The translations under genes were made by a program, and so were the position numbers. 64,000 bases of DNA from Cryobacterium sp. CG_9.6. GTDB lineage: Bacteria; Actinomycetota; Actinomycetes; Actinomycetales; Microbacteriaceae. The notes under the pieces are model-generated. The model saw only the letters and a program-made list of their open reading frames with translations, was not told where the DNA came from and searched no databases. The DNA is taken from NCBI RefSeq assembly GCF_029893365.1, contig NZ_JARXUZ010000001.1, positions 1,612,001 through 1,676,000 of the forward strand. Reading direction: 5' to 3'. Of this stretch, positions 37,187 through 46,803 are shown piece by piece. The stretch's first letter is position 1, and every line of letters begins with the position of its first letter.

Positions 37187-37657
37187 CTAGGCGCGTGTGC
37201 CGTTCAGGTTCGAGGTGCGAGATGCGGCGCGGTGCGCGCGGAGGGCTAACCATGCCCCCGAGGACCATAGAGTCCAGATCACGAGGACCGGCTGGAACAG
37301 CAGTCGGATGGACCGTGACAGATCGCTGTTCAAGCCAAAGGAGTCCGTGTGGGTGACGAGCTGGGAAATGTTGCCGGGGAAGATGGCGATGAAGAACGCG
37401 GCCACGATCCAGCCCACCTGCACCCGATACCGGCCGAGGACGAGGAGGGAGATGCCCAGAATGATCTCGACGATGCCGGAGGCCACGACGACGAAGTCGC
37501 CGTCGAACGGAAGCCAGGTGGGAACCTGAGCCAGAAACGCTTCGCGATTGACGGTGAGGTGGCTCACACCAGCCATGAGCAGGGCAGCGCCGAGCACCAG
37601 GCGCGATAGCGTGCGCAAAATGGTGGTGCGTTTCTTCTGCGGGGTGAAGAGGTTCAT
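37187..37657 (-). CDS. DoxX-like membrane protein
   Basis: The protein has 156 residues with four membrane helices at about 14-32, 50-75, 82-102 and 115-140. The Leu-rich first helix LRTLSRLVLGAALLMAGVSHLT followed by FLAQVPTWLPF and the GIVEIILGISLLVL second helix are typical of the DoxX family. Family members take part in redox or sulphur metabolism, but the role of most is not known. The gene stands alone between the dehydrogenase and the divergent MMPL transporter. Confidence 0.82.
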   Translation of the reverse strand: MNLFTPQKKRTTILRTLSRLVLGAALLMAGVSHLTVNREAFLAQVPTWLPFDGDFVVVASGIVEIILGISLLVLGRYRVQVGWIVAAFFIAIFPGNISQLVTHTDSFGLNSDLSRSIRLLFQPVLVIWTLWSSGAWLALRAHRAASRTSNLNGTRA

Positions 37658-37812
37658 GGGCGACCTTCGGCGACGATATCTGAACAGGGAAGCGGTGCCT
37701 CAAGCCTCTCATTCTTTACTGGCCTGCCGCCCATCGGCCCAGTACACCTAGCGAGGTTCTGAGCTGGAGGAGTACTTTTAGCGGTAACTCCCTGATCGAA
37801 AGACTGAATGTC

Positions 37813-40041
37813 ATGCTTCGTACCCTCGGGGTCTTTGTTGCCCGTCACCGCCTGAGCGCTCTTCTCCTCTGGGTTGTGGTGATCGGCGCCAGCGTGGCGA
37901 CCGCCCTGGTGGGAGTCACCGGGGAGAGCCTGTTTCAACGTCTGTCCAGCGCTGGACCCTCCGTTGCCGGGGAAGCCAGCGAAGCGGCTGATCTGTTGCA
38001 GAGCAAGACCGCTGGTGACACGGAGTCCCTGTCGCTGCTTGTTCATGATGTCGATCTCTCCGCCCCCGAGTTGGCACGCGTCCTCTCTGCGGCCACGGTC
38101 GACCTCACCGCGATCGACGGCGTCACCGCCGTCGTGAATCCGTTGTCGGTGCCGCCACTGGCGAGCGGACAACCGAACCCTGCCGTGGCGCCGCTTCTGG
38201 CCGATGATGGCACCGGACTGCTATTGAACGTGGAGATGGCAACAACCGACGGGGATCTGAGTGCCGTGGTGCTCGATGCTGTGCAGGAACGGCTGGGCGT
38301 GGCGGCAGAAGAAATTCAGAACCTGGATTCGGGGGCGGTGGCAGAGGTTGGTGGCACCCCGCTGCTGGTGGAATCCCTCGTGGCCGTTGCGGAGGCCGAC
38401 CTGCAAAAGGGGGAGCTGATCGCGCTGCCGATAGCGCTCGCCGTGATGCTCGTGATCTTCGGCGGCTTCCTGGCCGCCGGCATCCCGTTGATTGGCGCGA
38501 TCGCCTCCATTCTGGGCGCCCTCGGTGCGCTCTGGGGGTTCAGCTATGTCATGGAGATCGACACCACGGTTCTGAACGTGATCACCGTCATCGGACTCGG
38601 TCTTTCCATTGACTACGGACTGTTGATCGTCAGCCGGTTCCGGGAAGAGTTTCGGACGCTGGTGGCCCGAGTGGGTGTGGATCACCCGGCAGCGGAACGA
38701 CATGAGCTGATGCTGGAGGCCGTGGGGGTGACTCTTGACACGGCCGGCCGCACCGTGCTCTATTCCGGGCTGACCTTCGCCATTGCGACGGTGGGCCTCC
38801 TGGTGTTTGAGTCGACCATCATTCGGGCGATCTCCATCGGCGCGGTCTCGGTGGTGCTGATCGCGATTCTGACGGCCCTCGTGCTCATACCAGCGCTGCT
38901 CGGGTATTTCGGGGAGCGGCTACTGAAACCGGGTATTCTCACCCGTATTCCGGCATTGGGAACGCTCCTGACCCGCTTCGGCGATGTTGCACCACCCGAG
39001 GGGGTGTTCTCTCGCCTCACCCGTCGGGTGCAACGGGCCCCCGTGCTCGTGGCTCTTGGTGGTATCGCCCTGCTGCTTCTGCTCGGCAGCCCCGTGCTCA
39101 ACATGACGGTGTCGAGTAGCGACGCCAGTGCAATCCCGAAGGCCGCATCCCAATATGAGTTCGTCACGGTGCTGAACGACCATTTTCCGCTGGCAACGGC
39201 GCCCCGGGTGCAACTGGTGGGGGACACCGACGAGGTGTCCGCCAGTGCCTGGGCGGAAGACGTTGCGGCCTTGCCGAACGTCACGGCCACAACACCGCCG
39301 GTGGAGGTGAACGGGTATTGGGTGTCACGCGTCGATGTCGAGCTCAATCAGGGGCCCTCCGTCGTGCGGGAGATCCGTGCCGACCGGCCGGCGTTCGACA
39401 ATTGGGTCGGCGGAACGGATGCCGCTGCAGTGGACTACACCGACTCACTCCGCCGCGGAGCACCCTGGGCCGCCCTGATCATCGGCGGTGCCACCGTTAT
39501 TCTGCTGTTCTTGATGACCGGTTCCGTGCTGATCCCGCTCACCGCTCTTCTGGTGAGTGTGATCTCGCTGGGGGCAGCCGTGGGAATTCTGGTCTGGGGT
39601 TTTCAAGACGGCAACCTCGCCGGGCTGCTGAATTTCGATGCATCGACCATTGCCGGAGTCGACCCCCTGGTACTCACCCTGGTGCTGACCTTTGGGTTTG
39701 GGCTGGCCATGGACTACGAGATGTTTCTGCTGGCCCGCATCAAGGACCACCATGAGCAGGGCGAGAGCACTCGTCGTTCCATCGAGACCGGCCTGCAAAG
39801 TTCGGGCCGCATCATTTCGTCTGCGGCCCTCATCATTGTGATTGTGTTCGCCGGTTTCGCCACCGGAAATCTGCTGCAAATGAAACAGATTGGCATTGCG
39901 CTCGCCGTGGCCGTTCTCTTGGACGCGACGCTGGTGCGCACCATCGTGGTCCCGGCCTTGATGACCGCACTGGAAGGACCGCTGTGGTGGGCACCGACGT
40001 GGCTCAAGCCGATTCATGCCCGCTTCGGCATGCGCGAGTAG
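37813..40041 (+). CDS. MMPL-family RND transporter
   Basis: The protein has 742 residues. It shows the two-fold RND layout: one helix near the start, an extracytoplasmic domain (about 45-190), five helices up to about 370, a second extracytoplasmic domain (about 435-545) and the last five or six helices. The segments VITVIGLGLSIDYGLLIVSRFREE and LTFGFGLAMDYEMFLLARIKD contain the paired Asp/Tyr proton-relay residues of MmpL proteins. Members export lipids or drugs using the proton gradient. No lipid-synthesis genes adjoin it, so its cargo is open. Confidence 0.92.
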   Translation: MLRTLGVFVARHRLSALLLWVVVIGASVATALVGVTGESLFQRLSSAGPSVAGEASEAADLLQSKTAGDTESLSLLVHDVDLSAPELARVLSAATVDLTAIDGVTAVVNPLSVPPLASGQPNPAVAPLLADDGTGLLLNVEMATTDGDLSAVVLDAVQERLGVAAEEIQNLDSGAVAEVGGTPLLVESLVAVAEADLQKGELIALPIALAVMLVIFGGFLAAGIPLIGAIASILGALGALWGFSYVMEIDTTVLNVITVIGLGLSIDYGLLIVSRFREEFRTLVARVGVDHPAAERHELMLEAVGVTLDTAGRTVLYSGLTFAIATVGLLVFESTIIRAISIGAVSVVLIAILTALVLIPALLGYFGERLLKPGILTRIPALGTLLTRFGDVAPPEGVFSRLTRRVQRAPVLVALGGIALLLLLGSPVLNMTVSSSDASAIPKAASQYEFVTVLNDHFPLATAPRVQLVGDTDEVSASAWAEDVAALPNVTATTPPVEVNGYWVSRVDVELNQGPSVVREIRADRPAFDNWVGGTDAAAVDYTDSLRRGAPWAALIIGGATVILLFLMTGSVLIPLTALLVSVISLGAAVGILVWGFQDGNLAGLLNFDASTIAGVDPLVLTLVLTFGFGLAMDYEMFLLARIKDHHEQGESTRRSIETGLQSSGRIISSAALIIVIVFAGFATGNLLQMKQIGIALAVAVLLDATLVRTIVVPALMTALEGPLWWAPTWLKPIHARFGMRE

Positions 40042-40140
40042 CAGTTACCCGGGCTATCGAGAATTCCCGGTTAGGTCTTGATGCGGGCCTCACCGACCTT
40101 TCTGTCGCCGTGATACCGGGAGAGAATACCGGTCGACACG

Positions 40141-40158
40141 CTGGGGGAGACTCCCCAG
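40141..40158. terminator. Small hairpin between MMPL and acyl-CoA dehydrogenase genes
   Basis: CTGGGG and CCCCAG frame a 6-base loop in the 138-base gap between two convergent genes. It is short but GC-only in the inner stem, so it is a modest terminator candidate. Confidence 0.4.
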
Positions 40159-40179
40159 TCTTCTGCTCCTCGTTTACGG

Positions 40180-41358
40180 TCAGCGAAAGGCAGAGATGCC
40201 CGTGAGGTGGTGGCCGAGGACAAGCGTGTGGACCTCGTCGGTACCCTCATAGGTGCGCACACTTTCGAGATTGTTGGCATGGCGCAGGGGAGAGTGATCG
40301 AGTGTGACGCCATTGCCGCCGAGAATCGTGCGGGCTTCGCGAGCGATCTTGATCGCCTCGCGGGTATTGCTGAGTTTGCCGAGAGAGATCTGATGCGGCT
40401 TCAGCCGGCCGGCATCTTTCAGGCGACCGAGATGAAGCGCCAAGAGGGTGCCCTTGTTGATCTCGACCGCCATATCCACGAGTTTCTGCTGAGTGAGTTG
40501 GAACCCAGCGAGAGGCCGATCAAACGGCGTGCGGGTCTTCGAGTAGGCGAGAGCCGCTTCAAAACTGTCGCGAGCAGCACCCATGACGCCCCAGGCGATC
40601 CCGTACCGAGCCTCATTCAAGCATTCGAAGGGGCCGCGCAGACCCGTGGCTTTCGGCAACAGCGCCGTTGACGGCAGTCGCACGTCCGTGAGGATGAGTT
40701 CCGTTTGAATGGAGGCTCGCATGGACAGTTTCTGTTCGATGAGCTGCGCCTCAAAGCCGCGAGTGTTCGTGGGAACGATAAACCCGCGAATGCCCTCATC
40801 AGTCATTGCCCATACGATCGCGATCTGGGCGATTGTGCCCAGACCGATCCATCTTTTGCGTCCGGAAATGAGCCAATCGTCGCCGTCACGGCGAGCGAAC
40901 GTTGTCATGCTGGCCGGATCTGAGCCCGAATCCGGTTCGGTGAGCCCAAAGCATCCGATGGTCGTGCCTGCAGCCATGCCGGGCAACCACTCATTTTTCT
41001 GATCTTCGGAGCCGTGCTTGTAGATTGCGGCCATTGCCAGCGACCCTTGCACGCTCACGAAGGTGCGTAGGCCAGAATCGCCGGCCTCAAGCTCAAGTGC
41101 GGCGAGTCCGTATTGCACGGAACTCTTGCCGGAGCAGCCGTACCCCGTGAGGTGCATGCCGAGCAGCCCTAGTGCGGCCAACTCGGGAATGAGCTCGAGC
41201 GGAAAGTGAGCCTTCTCAAACCATCCGGCAATATTGGGCCGGATCTCCGTGTCGACGAACGAGCGAACCACGTTTCGCAGTGCGATCTCGTCAGGGGTCA
41301 GCAGAAACTCGAAGTCAATCAGGTCGGAGCTGTCAGTTATCAGATTGTCGTCAGACAT
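40180..41358 (-). CDS. Acyl-CoA dehydrogenase, glutaryl-CoA-dehydrogenase-like
   Basis: The protein has 392 residues with the three-domain acyl-CoA dehydrogenase layout. FGLTEPDSGSDPASM is the first FAD/substrate signature; the catalytic base is Glu in SVRTYEGTDEVH near the C-terminus. The YGCSGKSSVQYGLAALELEAGDSGLR segment and the RWIGLGTIAQ motif match glutaryl-CoA dehydrogenases, which oxidise and decarboxylate glutaryl-CoA in lysine and tryptophan breakdown. It lies 78 bases downstream of a second family member on the same strand, with which it is probably co-transcribed. Confidence 0.85.
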   Translation of the reverse strand: MSDDNLITDSSDLIDFEFLLTPDEIALRNVVRSFVDTEIRPNIAGWFEKAHFPLELIPELAALGLLGMHLTGYGCSGKSSVQYGLAALELEAGDSGLRTFVSVQGSLAMAAIYKHGSEDQKNEWLPGMAAGTTIGCFGLTEPDSGSDPASMTTFARRDGDDWLISGRKRWIGLGTIAQIAIVWAMTDEGIRGFIVPTNTRGFEAQLIEQKLSMRASIQTELILTDVRLPSTALLPKATGLRGPFECLNEARYGIAWGVMGAARDSFEAALAYSKTRTPFDRPLAGFQLTQQKLVDMAVEINKGTLLALHLGRLKDAGRLKPHQISLGKLSNTREAIKIAREARTILGGNGVTLDHSPLRHANNLESVRTYEGTDEVHTLVLGHHLTGISAFR

Positions 41359-41436
41359 CAGTTCTCTTTCGTCAGCAGGAAGCTAGGAGGCCAGGAGGTG
41401 GGGACCGCAAGGATAACGCTGCGAGAATTTTCTTCA

Positions 41437-42612
41437 TCAGTTGTCGTCGAGCAACGCGGCCGCGTACATGGGACGAGCGGCGTCGACGCTCGGCGGGTGG
41501 AACAGGCTTGCCGTGGCGTCCCTGAAAAGACGATTGATCTCGTGACCGGCGTTGAATCCCGCGCCGCCCACGCACATCATCGCCGACTCGGTGGCGTGCC
41601 GCGCCACCGTCGAGGCATTGAGGCGCGCGCTGATCAGACGCAGGGGCCAACCGGCTCCATGGTCCACGAGGTCGTCAAAGTCGCGGCTGTAGGTTTCCAG
41701 CTGCGCCGGGACGGCCATGTACTCCATGAGGGCGTCGGCCAGGCGGGATCGGAATTCCGGGACTTCGGCGAAGGTTGTGCCGTTTTTACTGGACTGCCGA
41801 GTTTTTAGGCCCTGCGCTCCCAGCGTTAGTGCGCGGCGAGCAATTCCGGCGTAGACCGAGCCGACCAGCAGCTGAAAATGAGTGGCGATTGCAAACGTGA
41901 GCAGGTCAGGGTGCTTTCCCGCCGGAATGGTGCGGGCCACTCGGTCTGGCCGCATGCGCACCTTCGTCAGCGTTGTGGCACGACTCTGTGACCCGCGCAT
42001 GCCGAGAACATCCCACTGGTCCGACGTGGAGATGCCGTCGGCCGAGCGTTCGAGGAAACCGAAAACGAGGGTCGGGTTGTTCTCGTCCGTGTTGTCCAGT
42101 CCGTGCGCGATCATGCGTGTCCACACCGGAGACAGCGAGGTGAATATTTTCACCCCCGTGAGCAGATATCCCCCGTCGGGCTGAGGCTCAGCGACGGTTG
42201 TGGAATCTTGGAGTACCCCATCATTCGATGCCTCGCTCACCCCGAAGGCAAAAATTTCGCCGGTGAGAGCCTCGTCGAAGACATACGACAGGGAGCGGTC
42301 ACCACGCTCGAACATGGCTCGCACCACACCCGTGCACATGAGATGCATGTTGACGGCAAGAGCGGTCGACGGCGCGGCGGTGGCCAGTCGTTGCTGCAAT
42401 CGGGAAACCTCGTTGAGGGTGAGGCCCCCGCCACCAAATTCCGTCGGCACGAAGACACTGAGATACCCCTGGGTCGCAAGCTCGGCCAGGTCGTCATGAC
42501 AGAAAAGGTTCTCTCGGTCGTACACCTCGGCGCGATCACGGAACCGTTCCAGCAGATCGTCGGGCAGATACTTCTCGGCCAACTCTGTGTGGCGGGTCTC
42601 CCGGTCTGACAT
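41437..42612 (-). CDS. Acyl-CoA-dehydrogenase-fold flavoprotein without the usual catalytic Glu
   Basis: The protein has 391 residues with the same fold as its neighbour: N-terminal helices, then FGVSEASNDG, then a beta domain (YLLTGVKIFTSL) and a helical C-terminal half. The common YEGT motif holding the catalytic Glu is absent; the corresponding end reads FRDATASLFHPPSVDAA. This ending occurs in a side branch of the family that includes flavin-dependent oxygenases and poorly characterised dehydrogenases. GGAGAGCGC precedes its ATG. It is first in the run of five minus-strand genes only in respect to the dehydrogenase pair; the hydrolase gene is 101 bases upstream. Confidence 0.8.
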   Translation of the reverse strand: MSDRETRHTELAEKYLPDDLLERFRDRAEVYDRENLFCHDDLAELATQGYLSVFVPTEFGGGGLTLNEVSRLQQRLATAAPSTALAVNMHLMCTGVVRAMFERGDRSLSYVFDEALTGEIFAFGVSEASNDGVLQDSTTVAEPQPDGGYLLTGVKIFTSLSPVWTRMIAHGLDNTDENNPTLVFGFLERSADGISTSDQWDVLGMRGSQSRATTLTKVRMRPDRVARTIPAGKHPDLLTFAIATHFQLLVGSVYAGIARRALTLGAQGLKTRQSSKNGTTFAEVPEFRSRLADALMEYMAVPAQLETYSRDFDDLVDHGAGWPLRLISARLNASTVARHATESAMMCVGGAGFNAGHEINRLFRDATASLFHPPSVDAARPMYAAALLDDN

Positions 42613-42713
42613 GCGCTCTCCTTGGTGCTACGTTGTGTGTTCCGAGAATGGCACCGTCCTGCCCACTCAACCACAATGAGTGTGACAGCACGGTGCGCCT
42701 CCTTATCGCCGAT

Positions 42714-43592
42714 TCACTCGGCGGGCTCCGGCTCGGACCAGCGTGCCACTAACTTCTGGAGCTCCTCCGTGAGAGCAAGGGGTTGATCGAGCATCACATG
42801 ATGACCACTGTCTTCGACGACAGAGACGGGGATTCGATCACCAAACCGTGCCTGAACCCAGTCTGCGATGTCCGAATCACCGGCACCCCGACGCCCGAGC
42901 AGCAACGCGACGTCTCCCTGGATGCTGAGTAGATCATCCGGGTTCCACCAGGGTGCGGTTTCGAAGATCGCCGGATCAAACCGCCACCGCCAGCCACCCT
43001 CGACCTGCACAATCGAACCCGCTGCAACATAGTCGCGAATGTAGGACAGCGTCGCGTCGTCTTCGGGGAGAGTGCGGTAGCGACCCAGAATCGTTGCGCG
43101 ATCGGGGTAGATTGTGGCCTCTCGCCGGTTTATTCGGGGGAGGTGTGACCATCGTTCCTCCGACTGCGGTGTAATCGATGAGTCAATCGCGAGCGTTCCG
43201 CGAATGGCGTGGGCGGCATCCGCTGCCGCGGTGAGGGCGATGAGTCCACCCAGGCTGTGCCCCAGAAGAATGGGGGGAGTAGATGACTCGGAGGCGGCAA
43301 CCGCCATGACTTCGGAAGCCCACTGGGAGAGGGAGTAGGTGTGTCGGTGGCCACTTTCGCCGTGCCCGGACAGGTGCAGCGCGATGATCCGATGGCGCGC
43401 GGTGAGGTTGGGGGCGATGTGATCCCACCATCCGGCGTGGGCTGCGCCGCCGTGAACGAGAACGACGGGATCACCGTCCGTGGAGCCCCATGCTTGGTAC
43501 GCGATCACGACGCCGTCCACCACAATGGTGTGGTGCTCCGGTATCGCTTCGAGTGCCGTCGTGAACCAGGTGGGAACTTCTTGAGTGAACAC
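42714..43592 (-). CDS. Alpha/beta hydrolase
   Basis: The protein has 292 residues with a GTG start. The strand-loop VVLVHGGAAHAGWWDHIAP, the nucleophile elbow GHSLGG, and a C-terminal His in VVEDSGHHVMLDQP followed by PLALTEELQKL are standard. An acidic residue near RRGAGDSDI is in the right range for the third member of the triad. The family covers esterases, lactonases and C-C hydrolases, so the substrate cannot be named. Location beside two acyl-CoA dehydrogenase-type genes suggests a part in degradation of a carboxylic compound. Confidence 0.88.
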   Translation of the reverse strand: MFTQEVPTWFTTALEAIPEHHTIVVDGVVIAYQAWGSTDGDPVVLVHGGAAHAGWWDHIAPNLTARHRIIALHLSGHGESGHRHTYSLSQWASEVMAVAASESSTPPILLGHSLGGLIALTAAADAAHAIRGTLAIDSSITPQSEERWSHLPRINRREATIYPDRATILGRYRTLPEDDATLSYIRDYVAAGSIVQVEGGWRWRFDPAIFETAPWWNPDDLLSIQGDVALLLGRRGAGDSDIADWVQARFGDRIPVSVVEDSGHHVMLDQPLALTEELQKLVARWSEPEPAE

Positions 43593-43631
43593 AATATTTC
43601 ACGATAGACCCTTGCCCTCCGGCGCGGGCTG

Positions 43632-44570
43632 TCAGTTCACCGGGTGGGCCAGCTCCTCTTCCAGCCGCTCGACGTCGTGGCGGTGGCACAGCTCTGTTGC
43701 CGGTGTCATGGCCGTGGCGCTTCCCGCAGCGACAGCGCTCTGAAATGCCCTCGCCAGGTCTCTGCCCTGAGCGAGTCGGAGTACGAACGCACCGAGAAAA
43801 CTGTCGCCGGCTCCAACCGTGCTCTGCACACTCACGCGCGGGACCGGCTGGCGGAGGATTCTGTCAGCGGAAGCCAATACCGCGCCCGCACCGCCCAGGG
43901 TGAGGGCAACGAATTCGGCCGCTCCCTGCGCCACAAGGGTGGACGCAGCCTCGATCTTGCTCTGCTCGCTGTCGAGAGTCGCCCCCAGAAACTCTCCGAG
44001 CTCCCGACCACTGGGTTTGACCATGAACACGCCCTCGTGAAGTGCTGCAGCGAGCGCGGCACCGCAGGCATCCACTATGCACCGAGCATCGTGTTCACGT
44101 GCGAGTCGAGCAACCCGGGCATAAAAGTCGTCGGGAACCCCGGGAGGCAGACTGCCGCTGGCGACAACGTACCCACCTTCCGGAATGGAGTCCGCGACGA
44201 GCGCCAGACAAGCTCGCCATTCGGTGTCGGTGAGCTCGGGGCCCTGCAGCACAAAACGGAACTGGGAGCCGCTGGCGATTTCATCGACCGTGAAGCTTTC
44301 CCGCGTGCTGCCAGCGATAGGAACCACCAGTGTCGGGATACGCTCGACCTCAACAAGACGGCGATAGGCCTCACCCGTTGGACCGCCCGCGGTGTAAATG
44401 GCGAGAGCCCGACCGCCCAGCCGCTGCACCACGCGGGCCACATTCATGCCACCGCCACCGGGATCGAGGCGCGAACGGCTACAGCGTAGCTTGTGCTCAT
44501 TGACCACCCGTTCCGTGGAGGTGCTGATGTCCACTGCGGGGTTCAGCGTCAGTGTGAGAATGGGCTGCAT
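43632..44570 (-). CDS. PfkB-type sugar kinase, probable 6-phosphofructokinase II
   Basis: The protein has 312 residues. TLTLNPAVDIS at the start, KLRCSRSRLDPGGGGMNVARVVQRLGG (the sugar-phosphate site) and VGAGDSFLGAFV (anion hole and catalytic Asp) are the ribokinase-family landmarks. The Leu-Arg-Cys plus four-Gly pattern is that of E. coli PfkB rather than FruK or LacC, which supports fructose-6-phosphate phosphorylation, though tagatose-6-phosphate or fructose-1-phosphate use cannot be excluded. It is in the same-strand run with the cardiolipin synthase (54 bases upstream). Confidence 0.82.
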   Translation of the reverse strand: MQPILTLTLNPAVDISTSTERVVNEHKLRCSRSRLDPGGGGMNVARVVQRLGGRALAIYTAGGPTGEAYRRLVEVERIPTLVVPIAGSTRESFTVDEIASGSQFRFVLQGPELTDTEWRACLALVADSIPEGGYVVASGSLPPGVPDDFYARVARLAREHDARCIVDACGAALAAALHEGVFMVKPSGRELGEFLGATLDSEQSKIEAASTLVAQGAAEFVALTLGGAGAVLASADRILRQPVPRVSVQSTVGAGDSFLGAFVLRLAQGRDLARAFQSAVAAGSATAMTPATELCHRHDVERLEEELAHPVN

Positions 44571-44624
44571 GGTGACTTCCTCGATCTGAGCCGTTGGCTC
44601 GGGTCTGTTTTTCGCTAACGGGTA

Positions 44625-46217
44625 CTACTGAAGCCCGGAAGTCAGTCGAGCCAGACCGTCCAGTACGGTCCTGCGCAGGGGCTCTTTTTGCCATTCGGCG
44701 AGCGTGAGTTCCCGGCTGATCTGGCGGTACCCGTCTTCAACCTGCCGCATTTGCGTGACAAAGGTGTGCCCTCTCACCATGAGCGACACCTCCAGATCCA
44801 GGCTGAAGGAGCGGATGTCCATGTTGCTGGAGCCGATCACGGCGACATCATCGTCGATGGAAAAGTGTTTGGCATGCAGGATGAACGGCGGGGGATACAT
44901 CCAGATGTGCACACCCGCCTCGAGAAGAGCAGCGTAATAGGAACGTTGAGCGTGATAAACCGCACCCTGATCGCCGATTTCCGAGACGAAAAGCTCCACA
45001 TGCAGGCCGCGCTGGCAGGCTGACGTGATCGCGTACATCATGGCCTCATCGGGCACGAAGTACGGGCTTGTGATGATGATGCGCTCCTGAGCTGAGTAAA
45101 GGAGAGCCAGAAACAAGCGCAGGTTGTTTTCCCCGTCGAAACCAGGACCGCTCGGCACGACCTGGCATTCCAGCGCATGCTCGGAGGTCTCCGAAAGAAT
45201 GGTGTCCGCGGCAACACGTTCGTGGCTGAGTATCTCGTCGGTCTCGCTGTACCAGTCGGAGAGAAAGATAACGTTGATGCCGCTAATGACGGGTCCGGTG
45301 ACTTCCGTCATCAGCTCCTGCCACTGCAAACCCCGCTTGAGATTCTTGGCCGAGTTGTAACTGCGGTCAATGAGGTTCTGCGAGCCCATGAATCCCACCC
45401 TGCCATCAACAACGACAAGTTTGCGATGGTTACGCAGATCGGGCCGCTGATATTTACCCTTGAGCGGTTGAACCGGGAGCATGTAATGCCACATGACGCC
45501 GATACGGTCGAACTCCGCACAGGTTTCGGCGTGACCGACCGTGCGGACCGATGCGATGTGGTCCAACATGAGCCGGACGGTCACACCCCGTGTGACGGCC
45601 TCCTCCATCGCCCTGAAAAAGTCCTTCGTGGTCTCATCGAAAGACACGATATAGAACTCCACGTGCACGAACGTCGTCGATGTTCTGATGGCGGCTGCCA
45701 TAGCCGCGATCGAGGCGTTGTAGTCACCGATGAGTCGGGCCGTGTTGCCGCCGATGATGGGAACCGCTCCGAGGCGGGTGTTGAGCTCGACGACAGAGGC
45801 AAACCACGCCGGCCAGGCGGTGTGGTCGTGATCGAGGTTCATGCCCGCGACACCCTCCGAAATGAGCCGATTGATGCGTTCCTGTTTGTCACGTCGCTTT
45901 CTGGGCAGCTTCGAACTCCCGATCAGCAGGAAGAAGAAGATACCAATGTAGGGGATCAAGAAAACGGCCAGCAGCCAGGCCATAGCCGCACTGGGCTTGC
46001 GATTGCGGGGAATGATGATGATCGCAGCGATCCGTACGGCCAGATCAATGAGGGTGACGATCACCCACACCCACAGGGTGGTCTGCGACGCGTTCACGGT
46101 TGCCCTCCCTGCGGGCGCACTCGCATCGAGGGAGTTGCTCGTTGTGCCGCCGGGATAACGGCCGTGTTGCGACATCTGCTGGTGGCGATACTCGATTGCG
46201 TCCTGATCATCGGTCAC
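44625..46217 (-). CDS. cls: Cardiolipin synthase (phospholipase D type)
   Basis: The protein has 530 residues with GTG start. Two membrane helices at about 48-70 and 78-100 (AMAWLLAVFLIPYIGIFFFLLIG) are followed by two phospholipase-D catalytic motifs: NHRKLVVVDGRVGFMGSQN and LHAKHFSIDDDVAVIGSSN. Two such HKD sites in one chain bind a phosphatidyl-enzyme intermediate. It joins two phosphatidylglycerol molecules into cardiolipin plus glycerol. The N-terminal 40 residues are polar and variable. An alternative downstream Met (residue 15) exists. Confidence 0.92.
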   Translation of the reverse strand: MTDDQDAIEYRHQQMSQHGRYPGGTTSNSLDASAPAGRATVNASQTTLWVWVIVTLIDLAVRIAAIIIIPRNRKPSAAMAWLLAVFLIPYIGIFFFLLIGSSKLPRKRRDKQERINRLISEGVAGMNLDHDHTAWPAWFASVVELNTRLGAVPIIGGNTARLIGDYNASIAAMAAAIRTSTTFVHVEFYIVSFDETTKDFFRAMEEAVTRGVTVRLMLDHIASVRTVGHAETCAEFDRIGVMWHYMLPVQPLKGKYQRPDLRNHRKLVVVDGRVGFMGSQNLIDRSYNSAKNLKRGLQWQELMTEVTGPVISGINVIFLSDWYSETDEILSHERVAADTILSETSEHALECQVVPSGPGFDGENNLRLFLALLYSAQERIIITSPYFVPDEAMMYAITSACQRGLHVELFVSEIGDQGAVYHAQRSYYAALLEAGVHIWMYPPPFILHAKHFSIDDDVAVIGSSNMDIRSFSLDLEVSLMVRGHTFVTQMRQVEDGYRQISRELTLAEWQKEPLRRTVLDGLARLTSGLQ

Positions 46218-46362
46218 CCTCTCCGTTTGACCACGACCCTACGCCTTGACGGATTCACGGATGAGTCCCTATCGGGGTTGCATGTGCGGGGCTACACTCC
46301 GCTGTATCAGCACGGGCCTGTGGTCGAAAAAGAGCGAAACGTGAGTCTTGGAGGCATGCGCG

Positions 46363-46791
46363 ATGTTAGGAGCCATCGAAATTTTGGTGATCTCGTTTCC
46401 CGAGAATAACTTCACGGGAACAATTCTTCCCGAGCTAGCAAAAATCGTCGACAACGAGACGATCACGATTGTCGACGGACTTTTCGTGATGATGGACGAG
46501 GACGGCTCGGTAGCTTTCTCGGAATTCGATGAGCTGGGTGCGAACTCGGAGGTGGCATCCCTCGAGAAGCTGCTCGGTCGGGTTGATGGGCTCATCTCCG
46601 ATGATGACGTGGTGGAGCTGACGGCCGGCCTGCAACCCAACAGTTCGGCGGCGATATTGGTGTTCGAACACACGTGGATGAAGCCGCTGCGCGATGCAAT
46701 CGTCGACTCTGGCGGAGTATTGCTCGAAAGTATCCGTGTTCCCGGTGCGGCCGTCGATGCGGTCATCTCCTCATTGAATGACTTGGATTGA
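46363..46791 (+). CDS. DUF6325-like small protein
   Basis: The protein has 142 residues from ATG 46363, with GGAG 9 bases upstream. It has a ferredoxin-like pattern (AIEILVISFPENNFTGTILPELAKIVDN, then ITIVDGLFVMMDEDG) and a second half SSAAILVFEHTWMKPLRDAIVDSGGVLLES similar to the first, as in DUF6325/DUF1269 proteins thought to be cytoplasmic regulatory or stress proteins. The function is not established. It forms a two-gene unit with the SHOCT protein 12 bases downstream, a pairing seen often in actinobacteria. Confidence 0.78.
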   Translation: MLGAIEILVISFPENNFTGTILPELAKIVDNETITIVDGLFVMMDEDGSVAFSEFDELGANSEVASLEKLLGRVDGLISDDDVVELTAGLQPNSSAAILVFEHTWMKPLRDAIVDSGGVLLESIRVPGAAVDAVISSLNDLD

Positions 46792-46803
46792 AAGGCGAAG
46801 ATC

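Noticed and set aside
45177-46409. 410-residue plus-strand frame opposite the cardiolipin synthase
   Set aside because: Antisense shadow; charged, low-complexity composition.
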